Origin: Sphaerotilus sulfidivorans
Lineage (GTDB): Bacteria; Pseudomonadota; Gammaproteobacteria; Burkholderiales; Burkholderiaceae_C
Length of the DNA: 64,000 nucleotides
Reading direction: 5' to 3'
Assembly: GCF_013426975.1 (NCBI RefSeq)
Contig: NZ_JACCPY010000004.1
Span: 1-64,000, forward strand
Part shown: piece after piece, positions 12,750-22,590 of the stretch
How the letters are laid out: each line of letters begins with the position of its first letter
Numbering within the stretch: position 1 is the first letter of the stretch
Position numbers and translations under genes: made by a program
The notes under the pieces: generated by a model
Database searches by the model: none
Told to the model about the DNA's origin: nothing
What the model saw: only the letters and a program-made list of their open reading frames with translations

Positions 12750-14570
12750 TCAGGCTTCGATGTCCACCGTGCTCCACCAGTTCAGCCAGAAGGGCGGGCG
12801 CCGGTAGCCGACCACCTGGCGGTGCATCAGGTCGGTGACCATGCGGTGCACGTGGTAGCGGTAGGGTGCGTAGGCCAGCATCAGCCGGTTGGCCTCGCGG
12901 AAGGCCTCGAGCCGCTCGGGGCCGTCGGGCAGCGCGGTCAGGCGGTCGTAGACCCGGTCGAAGGCCGGCAGCACGAAGCGGGCGAGATTGCCCTTGCCGA
13001 CCGAGGCGCTGTAGCCGCGCTCCAGCGCGCCCTGGCCGTCGGGCGAGCCTGCCGACGAGCCCACCCGCCACATCATGAACTTGCCCGAGCGGGTGGACTT
13101 GAGGTTCTCGCTCCACTGGCCGACCTTCAGCTCGACCCGCAGGCCCAGCGCGTCCATGTTCTTCTTGTAGATCTCGTCGAGCTGGCGACTGGTCTGGTCG
13201 GACTGCGACAGCATCACCAGCGTGAGCTTCGTGCCGTCGGGGCGTTCGCGCCAGCCGTCGCCGTCGCGGTCGCGCCAGCCCCAGGTGTCGAGCAGCGCCC
13301 GGGCGCGCGCCGGATCGAAGCGGCCCTGCTCGGTGCGCAGCAGCGGGTCGAAGCCGTAGGTGCCCGGCGTGATGCCGGCCTGCGCGGGAATGGCCTCGCC
13401 GCGCCGGCCCAGGCGGATCTCGCGCGGGATGTCCAGTCCCAGGCAGATCGCGCGGCGCAGCGCCACCTGCTCGGGCGTCAGGCCGCCGACCACCGGGTCT
13501 TCCATGTTGAAGACGGTCAGCGTGACATCGCTGGCGGCGACCCGGCTGTGGCGGATGCCCTTCTTGGCCAGATGGGGCGCGAGTTCGCCCTTGACCAGCG
13601 CCTGCGGGATGTAGTCGGCCGGCACCCGCTCGAGCAGGTCCTGCTCGCCGTTCAGGAAGGCCAGCCAGCGCGGCTGCGCCTCCTCGATGATGGCGATCTC
13701 GACCCGGTCGATCATCGGCAGGCGCCGGCCCTTGAAGCGCGCCAGCAGCGCCTGGCCCTCGGCGTCGTCGGGGTTGGGCTGCGCGTCGTAGCGCAGGTCG
13801 CGGTAGCCGGTGAAGCGCTCCATCACGATGCGCGAGCTGCGCCGCCACTCGGCCAGCCGGAACGGGCCGGTGCCGATCGGGTGCTCCATGATGCGGTCGC
13901 CGTAGGCCTCGACCACCTCGCGCGCCATCGCCGGCAGGCCGGTGAGGGTGTAGAGGAAGCGCGGGCGCGGCTCGCGCAGGCGGATGCGCAGCGTGTGGCG
14001 GTCGATCGCGGTCAGGCCCTCGACCGGCCGGTCGTAGTCGAAGGGCTGCTTCGACTTCAGCGCGGCCTCGCGCAGCTCGCGCAGGCCGATGATGCCCTGC
14101 TCCTCCAGCGAGCTGTGGCCGGGGCTCTTGGTCGCCGGGTCGTAGAAGCGCTTGATCGTGTAGATGTAGTCCTCGGCGACCAGCTCGCGGGCGCGGCCCT
14201 TGAAGGCCGGATCGTCGTGGAACAGGATGCCCGGGCGCAGCTTCAGCGTGAAGCTGCGGTGATCGTCGGCGATCTCGGGCAGCGCCAGCGCGGTGCCGGG
14301 CCGGATCAGGAAGGGCCGGGCCAGCGGGTCGTAGTCCAGCGGGGACTCGAAGACATGCGCGGTGATGGTCAGCGAGTAGACATCGCTGAGCTGGACCGGA
14401 TCGAAGCCGGTCTCGGCGGCCGGGAAGGCGTAGCGCAGCACCTTCGGCGCGCTGCCGCCGCCGCCGTCGCCGTCGGGTCGGGCCGGGGCGGCGTGCAGCC
14501 AGTCCGGGGTGCCGGTCAGTCCGGCGCCGGCGGCGGCACCGGCCAGCAGATCACGTCGCGTCAGGGTCAC
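12750..14570 (-). CDS. ABC transporter substrate-binding protein, family 5 (peptide/oligopeptide type)
   Basis: Periplasmic binding protein of 606 residues (SBP_bac_5, DppA/OppA class). The frame stays open far upstream over pyrF, but the GTG at 14570 is preferred: a GGAG lies eight bases before it and the protein then opens with a twin-arginine export signal (VTLTRRDLLAGAAAGAG). Family blocks such as LRYAFPAAETGFDPVQLSDV near the N-terminus and HPIGTGPFRLAEW in the middle support the call. It sits 62 bases after pyrF on the same strand. No permease or ATPase genes adjoin it, so it is either an orphan receptor or works with components encoded elsewhere. Ligand unknown. Confidence 0.85.
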   Translation of the reverse strand: MTLTRRDLLAGAAAGAGLTGTPDWLHAAPARPDGDGGGGSAPKVLRYAFPAAETGFDPVQLSDVYSLTITAHVFESPLDYDPLARPFLIRPGTALALPEIADDHRSFTLKLRPGILFHDDPAFKGRARELVAEDYIYTIKRFYDPATKSPGHSSLEEQGIIGLRELREAALKSKQPFDYDRPVEGLTAIDRHTLRIRLREPRPRFLYTLTGLPAMAREVVEAYGDRIMEHPIGTGPFRLAEWRRSSRIVMERFTGYRDLRYDAQPNPDDAEGQALLARFKGRRLPMIDRVEIAIIEEAQPRWLAFLNGEQDLLERVPADYIPQALVKGELAPHLAKKGIRHSRVAASDVTLTVFNMEDPVVGGLTPEQVALRRAICLGLDIPREIRLGRRGEAIPAQAGITPGTYGFDPLLRTEQGRFDPARARALLDTWGWRDRDGDGWRERPDGTKLTLVMLSQSDQTSRQLDEIYKKNMDALGLRVELKVGQWSENLKSTRSGKFMMWRVGSSAGSPDGQGALERGYSASVGKGNLARFVLPAFDRVYDRLTALPDGPERLEAFREANRLMLAYAPYRYHVHRMVTDLMHRQVVGYRRPPFWLNWWSTVDIEA

Positions 14571-14632
14571 GGCAGCGGCTCCAGCAAAGGCATCGCCGCC
14601 GATTATCGTCACCCCGGGCGCCGTGCTCCGGT

Positions 14633-15457
14633 TCAGGCCCGCGCGGCGTCGAGCTGGTCGCGGGTGGCCATGGCCACGCGGCGGGCCGCTTCGGCGAAGT
14701 CCTCGCCACGGCTGGCATAGAGGACCGCGCGCGAGCTGTTGACGACGATGGTGCCCTGCGCGGTCAGGCCTGCGCGCACGGTGGCCTCGGCGTCGCCGCC
14801 CTGCGCGCCCACGCCCGGAATCAGCAGCGGCAGCGTCGGCGCGATCTCGCGCACCCGCGCGATCTCGGCGGGGAAGGTGGCGCCCACCACCAGGCCGATC
14901 TGGCCGGTGGCGTTCCACTCGGTCTGCGCCAGGTGCGCCAGGTGCTCGAACAGCCGCGGCTGGCCGGGAACGTCGGCCAGGCGCTGCATCTGCCAGTCGT
15001 TGCCGCCGGGGTTGGAGGTGCGGCACAGCAGGATCACGCCCTTGTCCGCGTAGGCCAGGAAGGGGTCGATCGTGTCGCGGCCCATGAAGGGCGACAGCGT
15101 CACCGCGTCGGCCTGGTAGCGCACGAAGGCCTCGCGGGCGTACTGCTCGGCGGTCGAGCCGATGTCGCCGCGCTTGGCGTCCAGGATGACCGGCACGTCG
15201 GGCGCGACCGCCTTCATGTGCGCCATCAGCCGCTCGAGCTGGTCCTCGGCGCGGTGCGCGGCGAAGTAGGCGATCTGCGGCTTGAAGGCGCAGACCAGAT
15301 CCTTCGTCGCGTCGACGATCGCCGCGCAGAAGTCGAAGATCCTCGAGGCGTCGCCGGCCCAGGCGCCGGGAAACTTCGACGGCTCCGGATCGAGGCCGAC
15401 GCACAGCAGGGACTGGTTCTGGCGCGTGGCGCGGGCGAGCTGGTCGGTGAAGGTCAT
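14633..15457 (-). CDS. pyrF: Orotidine-5'-phosphate decarboxylase (type 2)
   Basis: Catalyses decarboxylation of OMP to UMP, the last step of de novo UMP synthesis. The 274-residue length and N-terminus ([14 protein letters not shown]) mark the longer type 2 subfamily. The catalytic array D-x-K-x-x-D is visible as [16 protein letters not shown], with Asp93, Lys95 and Asp98, and NPGGND plus VGATFP phosphate-binding segments follow. It is transcribed after purB with a 23-base gap, so two nucleotide-biosynthesis genes probably share a transcript. Confidence 0.95.
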   Translation of the reverse strand: MTFTDQLARATRQNQSLLCVGLDPEPSKFPGAWAGDASRIFDFCAAIVDATKDLVCAFKPQIAYFAAHRAEDQLERLMAHMKAVAPDVPVILDAKRGDIGSTAEQYAREAFVRYQADAVTLSPFMGRDTIDPFLAYADKGVILLCRTSNPGGNDWQMQRLADVPGQPRLFEHLAHLAQTEWNATGQIGLVVGATFPAEIARVREIAPTLPLLIPGVGAQGGDAEATVRAGLTAQGTIVVNSSRAVLYASRGEDFAEAARRVAMATRDQLDAARA

Positions 15458-15480
15458 CGCGGGACTCCGGCAGCCGGGGG

Positions 15481-16878
<1,398 letters not shown>

Positions 16879-16990
16879 TCAGGTGCGGGCGCGATCAGGC
16901 GCGGCACGCGCGGAACCGGGGGTCGCGAGGCGATCCGGCGCGAAGGCAAAGGCGGGATTTTACGGCGGCGCCCGAGCCACCGCCCTGTGT

Positions 16991-17887
16991 TCAGCGCGAG
17001 CGATCGAGCGGCAGCCAGCGCGACAGCACCGGCCAGGCCACCGCGACGGTGGCGCTGAAATCCTCGAAGACCAGTCCGAGCAGCAGCGAGGCCGGCTCCT
17101 GGCGGGCCAGCGTGCGCAGGCCCTGGCGGCGCTGCACCTGCTGGAGTTCGCGGCACAGGGTGTCGAGCAGCGCCGGCGCAGCCTCGCCCGCCGGGCCGAG
17201 CCGGTCGTCGGTGATGACGATGGTGCCGCCGGGCAGGCCGAAGGCGCTGGGCGCGCCGAGCTGGCCGCGGGCGCGGAACTGCGCCTCCCACGGCGAGGAC
17301 GCCGCCGCGGGGCAGTGGCCGGCGGCCTGCTTTTCCAGCCGCCTGCGCAGGTCTTGCTGCTGCGTCGCTGGCAACTGGCTGGGCTGCAGCCAGCCCTGGT
17401 CGAGCCGGCTGAGCATTTCGCGGCCGATGTGGCGGTCGATCTGCGCCGGCACCCGGTCGACCAGGCGCTCGGCCGTGGCAGGGAGGGCCAGCCAGGCCAT
17501 CAGCATCGCGATCAGCGCCAGCGCGGCCTGGCGGCGGCGCCGCCCTCTGGGACGCTCGACGATCTGGGGCAGGGCGAGCCACTGTTCGAGCCGCGCATCG
17601 GTGGGACAGTCGAGCATCGCGCCGTCAGGCAGCGTCAGCAGCATCCGGCCGGAGCTGCTGCGGTGGCCGATCCGGACCTGCGCGGCGGCCGGGCGCTCGG
17701 AAAAGCCCTGGCCGGCGATCTGCAGTGCACCGCCCTCCAGGCTCAGCGTGACCGGCTGCGGCGCGCGGGTGGCGCTGCCGAAGTAGTCGCCCTGCAGGCG
17801 CCAGTCGCTGCTGTCCTGCCGGCCGCCGTCCTGATGTTGCCGGCCTGCGGCCCGGAAGGCTCCGGTGCCCGCATGTGTCACGCCCAT
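16991..17887 (-). CDS. Degenerate M48-type peptidase paralogue (zinc site lost)
   Basis: 298-residue membrane protein that aligns along its length with the intact M48 peptidase encoded at 19210-20292. Shared blocks include an N-terminal beta-rich domain with LTLPDGAMLDC, one membrane helix (residues 120-138), and SAFGLPGGTIVITDDRL. At the position of the HEAGH zinc motif it reads CRELQQVQRRQG (residues 245-256): both histidines are replaced (Arg246, Gln250) and only the glutamate stays. The region that should supply the third ligand (E-x-x-A-D) is missing and the protein ends early. It should be catalytically dead but may still bind a partner. It is the distal half of a duplicated DUF898-M48 unit, 96 bases after the second DUF898 gene. 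Confidence 0.8.
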   Translation of the reverse strand: MGVTHAGTGAFRAAGRQHQDGGRQDSSDWRLQGDYFGSATRAPQPVTLSLEGGALQIAGQGFSERPAAAQVRIGHRSSSGRMLLTLPDGAMLDCPTDARLEQWLALPQIVERPRGRRRRQAALALIAMLMAWLALPATAERLVDRVPAQIDRHIGREMLSRLDQGWLQPSQLPATQQQDLRRRLEKQAAGHCPAAASSPWEAQFRARGQLGAPSAFGLPGGTIVITDDRLGPAGEAAPALLDTLCRELQQVQRRQGLRTLARQEPASLLLGLVFEDFSATVAVAWPVLSRWLPLDRSR

Positions 17888-17983
17888 CCTGTTCTCCCCG
17901 TCGATGGAAGACCCGCCATCATCGACATCACTCTAGCCGCCGCAGGGCGCGCTGGCAGTCCCCAGGAGGGTGGATGGATTGTT

Positions 17984-19093
17984 TCAATTCGTCCCGGGCA
18001 GACGGCTCAGGGTGATCGACTCCAGGCGCAGCCGGGTGGTGGCGACCACCGCATGCGGCCAGTACAGTCCCAGCGTCAGCACGCACAGCAGCAGGTTCTT
18101 CAGCGACAGCAGCAGCAGGCGCGACAGCGGCAGATGGCAGGCGAAGCGGTACTGCGGGCTGAGGGTGTGGTTCCACAGCAGCGTCTGGGTGCCGGCGACC
18201 AGCCAGGCGCGCAGCGCCAGCAGCAGCATCATGTCCAGCAGCAGGCCGGTGAGCATCGGCGCGGCGGCCAGCAGGGTGTCGATCCAGGTCGCGAACAGCA
18301 GGTTGACCAGCAGCGCCCCGGCCAGCCCGGCCAGCACCCCGCCGTGCAGGCGGTAGAAGTGGCGGGGCTCGACGCTGGCGTCAAGCCGGGTGCGCTCGGC
18401 CTGCGCTGCCGGGCCGGTGCCCGCGTCTGCCCCTGCGCCCGCGTCTGCGCTCAGGCCGAAATTCGCATGGCGATAGCGGCTGTGCCGGGCATGCAGCCAC
18501 GGCAGCAGCGCCAGCAGTGCCAGCAGCGCCAGGCTGACCAGCGCCGGCACCAGCCAGCCGCCGCCGTCATCGAATTCGGCCTGCGGTCCGGCCAGCAGGG
18601 CCTGGCCGACCAGCAGCACCGCCAGTGGCGCGGCCGCGGGCAGGAAGACCGCCCGTGCGCCGGCCGCATCGCCGTGAAAGGCCAGGCGCCGGCCCCGCCA
18701 GCGGGTGTGCTCCAGCCGCCAGCGCAGCGAGCGCATCATCAGCGTCGGCCAGAACGGCAGCGCGGCCAGCAGCAGCAGCGCCGCGCCCAGCGGCATCTCA
18801 TGGGCGATCAAGATGTAGAGCAGCAGCACCGCGCACAGCAGCAGGTGAGGGCGCAGCATCTCGCGGCCGTCGCCGTCGAAGTCGAGCGCCTCGCCATCGA
18901 CCTGCGTGTGCTGGCGAAAGAAGCGCAGCCGGTGCGCCCGCGCAAAAGGCAGGTAGAGCCCGAGCGTGATCAGCGTCAGGCCCAGGTTGCGCAGCCACAG
19001 CCGGGCATAGTCCCGCCCGGAGGCGGTGAAGCGGATCGGCAGCGTCTGCCCGGTGCCCGTGTGGTGCTGGTCTGGATCGGATGTGTTGGTCAT
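17984..19093 (-). CDS. DUF898 (YjgN-like) membrane protein, copy 2
   Basis: 369-residue polytopic membrane protein. It opens with LPIRFTASGRDYARLWLRNLGLT, the standard DUF898 start, followed by TLGLYLPFARAHRLRFFRQHT and repeated hydrophobic helices; the last part repeats the motif (LLCVLTLGLYWPHAVVATTR). DUF898 proteins such as E. coli YjgN have no known biochemical role. It is paralogous to the gene at 20279-21412 and lies between the intact and degenerate M48 genes, so it is half of a tandemly duplicated DUF898-M48 unit. It starts 116 bases after the upstream M48 gene. Confidence 0.88.
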   Translation of the reverse strand: MTNTSDPDQHHTGTGQTLPIRFTASGRDYARLWLRNLGLTLITLGLYLPFARAHRLRFFRQHTQVDGEALDFDGDGREMLRPHLLLCAVLLLYILIAHEMPLGAALLLLAALPFWPTLMMRSLRWRLEHTRWRGRRLAFHGDAAGARAVFLPAAAPLAVLLVGQALLAGPQAEFDDGGGWLVPALVSLALLALLALLPWLHARHSRYRHANFGLSADAGAGADAGTGPAAQAERTRLDASVEPRHFYRLHGGVLAGLAGALLVNLLFATWIDTLLAAAPMLTGLLLDMMLLLALRAWLVAGTQTLLWNHTLSPQYRFACHLPLSRLLLLSLKNLLLCVLTLGLYWPHAVVATTRLRLESITLSRLPGTN

Positions 19094-19209
19094 GTGCGCA
19101 GGCCCCCCCGGCGGTGCCGGGCCGCTTTATAAACAAATCCGCAGCGGGTCTGGTGGGAACCTGAAGGCCGGAGCGTCGAAAAGCGTTCGCCGGCGTGCTG
19201 CAGCGCGCA

Positions 19210-20292
19210 TCAGCGCGCGTCCGCGGCCTGCTGGAAGCGGGCGATGCGCTCGGCATCGGCCGGATGGCTGGCCAGCGCGATCGGCGGCGCGTTGTCGCGG
19301 CCCGTGCCGTCCGGGCCGGCCAGGCGCTCGAACAGCGTGACCATGACGGCCGGCGACAGACCGGCGGCGCGCAGCAGCACGATGGCCTCGTCGTCGGCCT
19401 CGCGCTCGGCCTCGCGCGAGTAGGCCAGCTGGCCCAGCAGCAGCGGGATCTGGCCCGCCAGGCTGCCGAAGTCGCCGAAGAGCACGCTGCTGGCCGCGCC
19501 CAGCAGCGTGGCCTGCACCAGCAGCCGCATGCCGTGGCGGTGGCGCACATGGCCCGCCTCGTGCGCGAGCACGCCCAGCAGCACATCCTCGCGGTCGTGC
19601 AGCAGCTCGACCAGCGCATCGGTCACCAGGATCGTGCCTCCGGGCAGGGCCAGCGCGTTCGGGCCGAGTTCGGCCTGCTCGCGGCTGCGGCACAGCCGCA
19701 CCTGCACCGGCACCGGCGCAGGTCCGCCCTGATCGGCGCGCTGCTGCTGCGCCCGGGTCAGCGCCTCGCCGAGCCGCTGCGCAGTGGTGTCCGGCAGGCG
19801 GCTGGGCTCGCACCAGTGCTGGTCGATCTCGGCCAGCGTCGCCTGGCCGATCGAGGCATCGACCGATTCCGGCAGCAGCACCAGCACGCCGCGCGCCAGC
19901 AGCGGCAGGCCCAGCGCATGCATCAGCCCGAGCGCCAGCACGCAGGCCAGCAGCGCCAGGGCGGTGGCGCGCCAGCTCTGCTGCAGCCGCTCGATCCATG
20001 GCCGACCGCCCGGGCGCTGCAGCGCCCACCGGTCCCAGGCGGCGCCCTGGTGGCAGTGCAGCTGGCCGCCGTCGGGCAGGTGCAGCAGCCGAGGGCCGTG
20101 GCGCTGGTGTTCGGGCCAGTCCAGGCGGTCGGCCGCATGCTCGCCGATGAGCTGGCCGCTGCTGCTGTCGAGAATGCGCAGGCGCAGGCCGTCCGGGGCC
20201 TGCACCAGCACCAGGCTGACCGACCGGGCGGCCGCGCTGCGGCCGTCGAAATGCGCGACCGGCGCGGCCAGCGGGCGCTCAGAAGGCGACAT
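19210..20292 (-). CDS. M48 family zinc metallopeptidase, membrane-anchored
   Basis: 360-residue integral-membrane peptidase. An N-terminal domain of about 105 residues precedes one long hydrophobic segment (residues 109-140, ALALLACVLALGLMHALG). The catalytic domain has the zinc motif VLAHEAGHVRHRHGM with His244, Glu245 and His248, and a likely third ligand in REAEREADDEA near residue 300. ALPGGTILVTDALVELL is also typical of M48. The ATG at 20292 overlaps the end of the upstream DUF898 gene by 14 bases, implying translational coupling. The pair suggests membrane-protein quality control or processing of a DUF898-linked substrate; that is inference. Confidence 0.9.
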   Translation of the reverse strand: MSPSERPLAAPVAHFDGRSAAARSVSLVLVQAPDGLRLRILDSSSGQLIGEHAADRLDWPEHQRHGPRLLHLPDGGQLHCHQGAAWDRWALQRPGGRPWIERLQQSWRATALALLACVLALGLMHALGLPLLARGVLVLLPESVDASIGQATLAEIDQHWCEPSRLPDTTAQRLGEALTRAQQQRADQGGPAPVPVQVRLCRSREQAELGPNALALPGGTILVTDALVELLHDREDVLLGVLAHEAGHVRHRHGMRLLVQATLLGAASSVLFGDFGSLAGQIPLLLGQLAYSREAEREADDEAIVLLRAAGLSPAVMVTLFERLAGPDGTGRDNAPPIALASHPADAERIARFQQAADAR

Positions 20293-21412
20293 CGATCCCC
20301 AGCAGGTCGTCGGCGGCCTCGCCGATGGCGCCGGGCTCGCGGGTCGCCGGCGTGCCGAGGAAATGCTCGACCGGGCAGTCGGTGGTGATCGACATCGCCT
20401 CGAGCTTCATGCGTGCGGCCGCCACCGCGGCGAACGGCCAGTACAGGCCCAGCGTCAGGCCGGTCAGCATCGCGTTCTTCAGCAGCAGGCCCCACAGCGC
20501 GCTGAACGAGAGCTGGCTGGCGAAGCTCAGATGCCGGCTGCGCACATGGTTCCAGAGCAGGTTCTGCATCCGGGCGCCGGAATAGGCCATCATCAGCGTG
20601 ACCAGCGCCAGATAGGCCAGCGGTCCGAGCACGAACATCGCCGGCGGCAGCACCATCGACACCGCCATGCTGAGCAGCCCGATGCCCAGGCCGGCGGCGA
20701 TCATCAGCAGCATCGACTTGGCGCCGAGCTTCCAGAGGTCGCGCACCCGCACGCCCTCCAGCCGGCTCTGCTCGCCGGCGAAGGTGCAGTGGTCGAGGCG
20801 GTAGCGCATCAGCCGCAGCAGGATCCAGGGGCCGCAGGCATAGAGGCCGAGCATCGCCGTCAGGAAGAGGCCGATCAGCCAGACCGGCGGGGCGGTCAGC
20901 TCGCCCTCCGCCGGGGCGTCCGGCGCCAGGATCGGGCTCAGCGCCAGCACCGTGCCCAGCAGCACGATCAGCGGCAGGAAGACCCGGTAGGCCTCGGCGA
21001 CCGTGCCGACAAAGCCGAAGCGCAGCCCGCGCCAGCTGGTCTGGCCGAGCCGGAAGCGCAGCGCCGAGCACAGCAGCCAGGGCCAGGCCAGCGTGCCCAG
21101 CAGCGCGGCGCCGACCGCCAGCAGCGGCGCGAACTGGCTGCCCACCAGATAGATCAGCAGGGCCGCGCCGACGATCAGATAGCCGCGCAGCATCTTCCAC
21201 GGGTCGCCGTGAAAGGCCAGCGGCGCGCCGTCGATCAGCGTGTTCTCGTGGAAGTAGCGCAGCTGCCGGGCCCGGGCGAAGGGCAGATAGAGCCCCAGCG
21301 TCACCACGGTCAGCAGCAGGTTGACCACCCAGATGCGGAAGTACTCGCTGCCCGAGGCGGTGAAGCGCAGCGGCAGCACGCGCGAAGACTGGCCGATGTC
21401 CGGTTCCGTCAT
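20279..21412 (-). CDS. DUF898 (YjgN-like) membrane protein, copy 1
   Basis: 377-residue multi-pass membrane protein. The N-terminal block LPLRFTASGSEYFRIWVVN and TLGLYLPFARARQLRYFHEN define DUF898, and the same motif recurs near the C-terminus (GLTLGLYWPFAAVAAARMK), as in other family members. It is preceded by GGGAGGGAG, a strong ribosome-binding site, and by a TATAAA box on the minus strand. It is the first gene of the minus-strand run DUF898-M48-DUF898-M48(dead), and is divergent from the SPFH operon with a 133-base shared control region. Function unknown. Confidence 0.9.
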   Translation of the reverse strand: MTEPDIGQSSRVLPLRFTASGSEYFRIWVVNLLLTVVTLGLYLPFARARQLRYFHENTLIDGAPLAFHGDPWKMLRGYLIVGAALLIYLVGSQFAPLLAVGAALLGTLAWPWLLCSALRFRLGQTSWRGLRFGFVGTVAEAYRVFLPLIVLLGTVLALSPILAPDAPAEGELTAPPVWLIGLFLTAMLGLYACGPWILLRLMRYRLDHCTFAGEQSRLEGVRVRDLWKLGAKSMLLMIAAGLGIGLLSMAVSMVLPPAMFVLGPLAYLALVTLMMAYSGARMQNLLWNHVRSRHLSFASQLSFSALWGLLLKNAMLTGLTLGLYWPFAAVAAARMKLEAMSITTDCPVEHFLGTPATREPGAIGEAADDLLGIDVAF

Positions 21413-21450
21413 GGATCGCTCCCTCCCTGATGCAGGCTCAGGTTTTTCAC

Positions 21451-21456
21451 TTTATA
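21451..21456 (-). promoter_or_regulatory. Candidate -10 box for the DUF898-M48 genes in the divergent spacer
   Basis: On the minus strand the spacer between the two divergent operons contains TATAAA about 38 bases before the DUF898 start; the -35 position is poorly conserved (TCGTTT at 17 bases). On the plus strand a weaker TATGAT (21500-21505) lies ahead of the SPFH gene. The short shared region would allow co-regulation of both arms. Confidence 0.35.
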
Positions 21457-21545
21457 GCGCGCGCACCGGCCGCAAACGATGAATTTCCTGTTGGCTGCGT
21501 ATGATCCTGATCAGAACCTCTCCCCCTGTCCGTCCGGAGTGCGCC

Positions 21546-22589
21546 ATGTCGCTGTTCGATTTCATCCGCAAGCAGTTCATCGATGTCCTGGAGTGGACCG
21601 AGACCGGCGACGGCACGCTGGCCTGGCGCTTCCCGATGGCCGACAACGAGATCCAGAACGGCGCGTCGCTCACGGTGCGCGAGTCGCAGATGGCGGTCTT
21701 CGTCAACGAGGGCCAGGTGGCCGATGTCTTCGGCCCCGGCCTGCACCGGCTGACGACGCAGACGCTGCCGCTGCTGACCAACCTGAAGCACTGGGACAAG
21801 CTCTTTGCCTCGCCCTTCAAGAGCGATCTCTATTTCTTCAGCACCCGCCAGCAGGTCGATCAGCGCTGGGGCACGCAGCAGCCGGTGACGATCCGCGACC
21901 GGGACTTCGGCGCGGTGCGGCTGCGCGCCTTCGGCAACTTCGCGTGGCGGCTGGTCGATCCGCGCGCCTTCATGAAGGAGGTGTCGGGCACGCGCGAGCG
22001 CTACACCGCCGCCGAGATCGACGGCCAGCTGCGCGGCTTCCTGCTGCAGCACCTGTCGGACGCGGTGGCGCAGTCCGGCATTCCCTTCCTGGATCTGGCG
22101 GCCAACCAGGTCGAGTTCGCCGCGCGGCTCAAGGAGGTCACGGCGCCCGAGTTCGCCCGCCTGGGCCTGAGCCTGGAGACGGTGACGCTGCAGAACATCT
22201 CGCTGCCGGAGGAGCTGCAGAAGATTCTCGACCAGAAGATCGGCATGGGCATGATCGGTCAGAACATGGGCCAGTTCATGCAGTACCAGGCCGCGCAGGC
22301 CCTCCCGAAGTTCGCCGAGAACGCCGGCCAGGGCAGCGGCATCGCCGGCGACGCGATGGGTCTCGGGGCCGGCATGGCGCTGGGGCATACGATGGCGCAG
22401 GCGATGCAGCAAGGGCTTCAGCCCGCCGCTGCGGCCCCCCTGGCGCCGGCGGCCGCGCCGGTCGTCGCGCTCCAGCCCGACGAGATCATGGCCACGCTGG
22501 AGAAGCTCGCCGACCTGAAGGCCAAGGGCATCCTCACCGACGAGGAGTTCACCGCCAAGAAGACCGAGCTGCTGAAGAAGCTGGTCTGA
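21546..22589 (+). CDS. SPFH (stomatin/prohibitin-like) protein with C-terminal SHOCT domain
   Basis: 347-residue protein of the COG4260 'virion core protein-like' SPFH group. It begins MSLFDFIRKQFIDVLEW and continues with the SPFH fold (about residues 20-215: ESQMAVFVNEGQVADVFGPG, DFGAVRLRAFGNFAWRLVDP). An Ala/Gly/Met-rich linker follows, then a SHOCT motif at the end (LEKLADLKAKGILTDEEFTA). An in-frame ATG 45 bases further upstream is less likely. SPFH proteins form membrane-associated scaffolds. The GTG of the DUF4178 gene starts one base after its stop, so this is the first gene of a compact plus-strand operon of five. Confidence 0.88.
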   Translation: MSLFDFIRKQFIDVLEWTETGDGTLAWRFPMADNEIQNGASLTVRESQMAVFVNEGQVADVFGPGLHRLTTQTLPLLTNLKHWDKLFASPFKSDLYFFSTRQQVDQRWGTQQPVTIRDRDFGAVRLRAFGNFAWRLVDPRAFMKEVSGTRERYTAAEIDGQLRGFLLQHLSDAVAQSGIPFLDLAANQVEFAARLKEVTAPEFARLGLSLETVTLQNISLPEELQKILDQKIGMGMIGQNMGQFMQYQAAQALPKFAENAGQGSGIAGDAMGLGAGMALGHTMAQAMQQGLQPAAAAPLAPAAAPVVALQPDEIMATLEKLADLKAKGILTDEEFTAKKTELLKKLV

Positions 22590-22590
22590 G

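Noticed and set aside
14571-15404. Extending the peptide-binding protein gene upstream over pyrF
   Set aside because: The frame is open but the pyrF frame is clearly the coding one there, and the Tat signal and GGAG fix the start at 14570.
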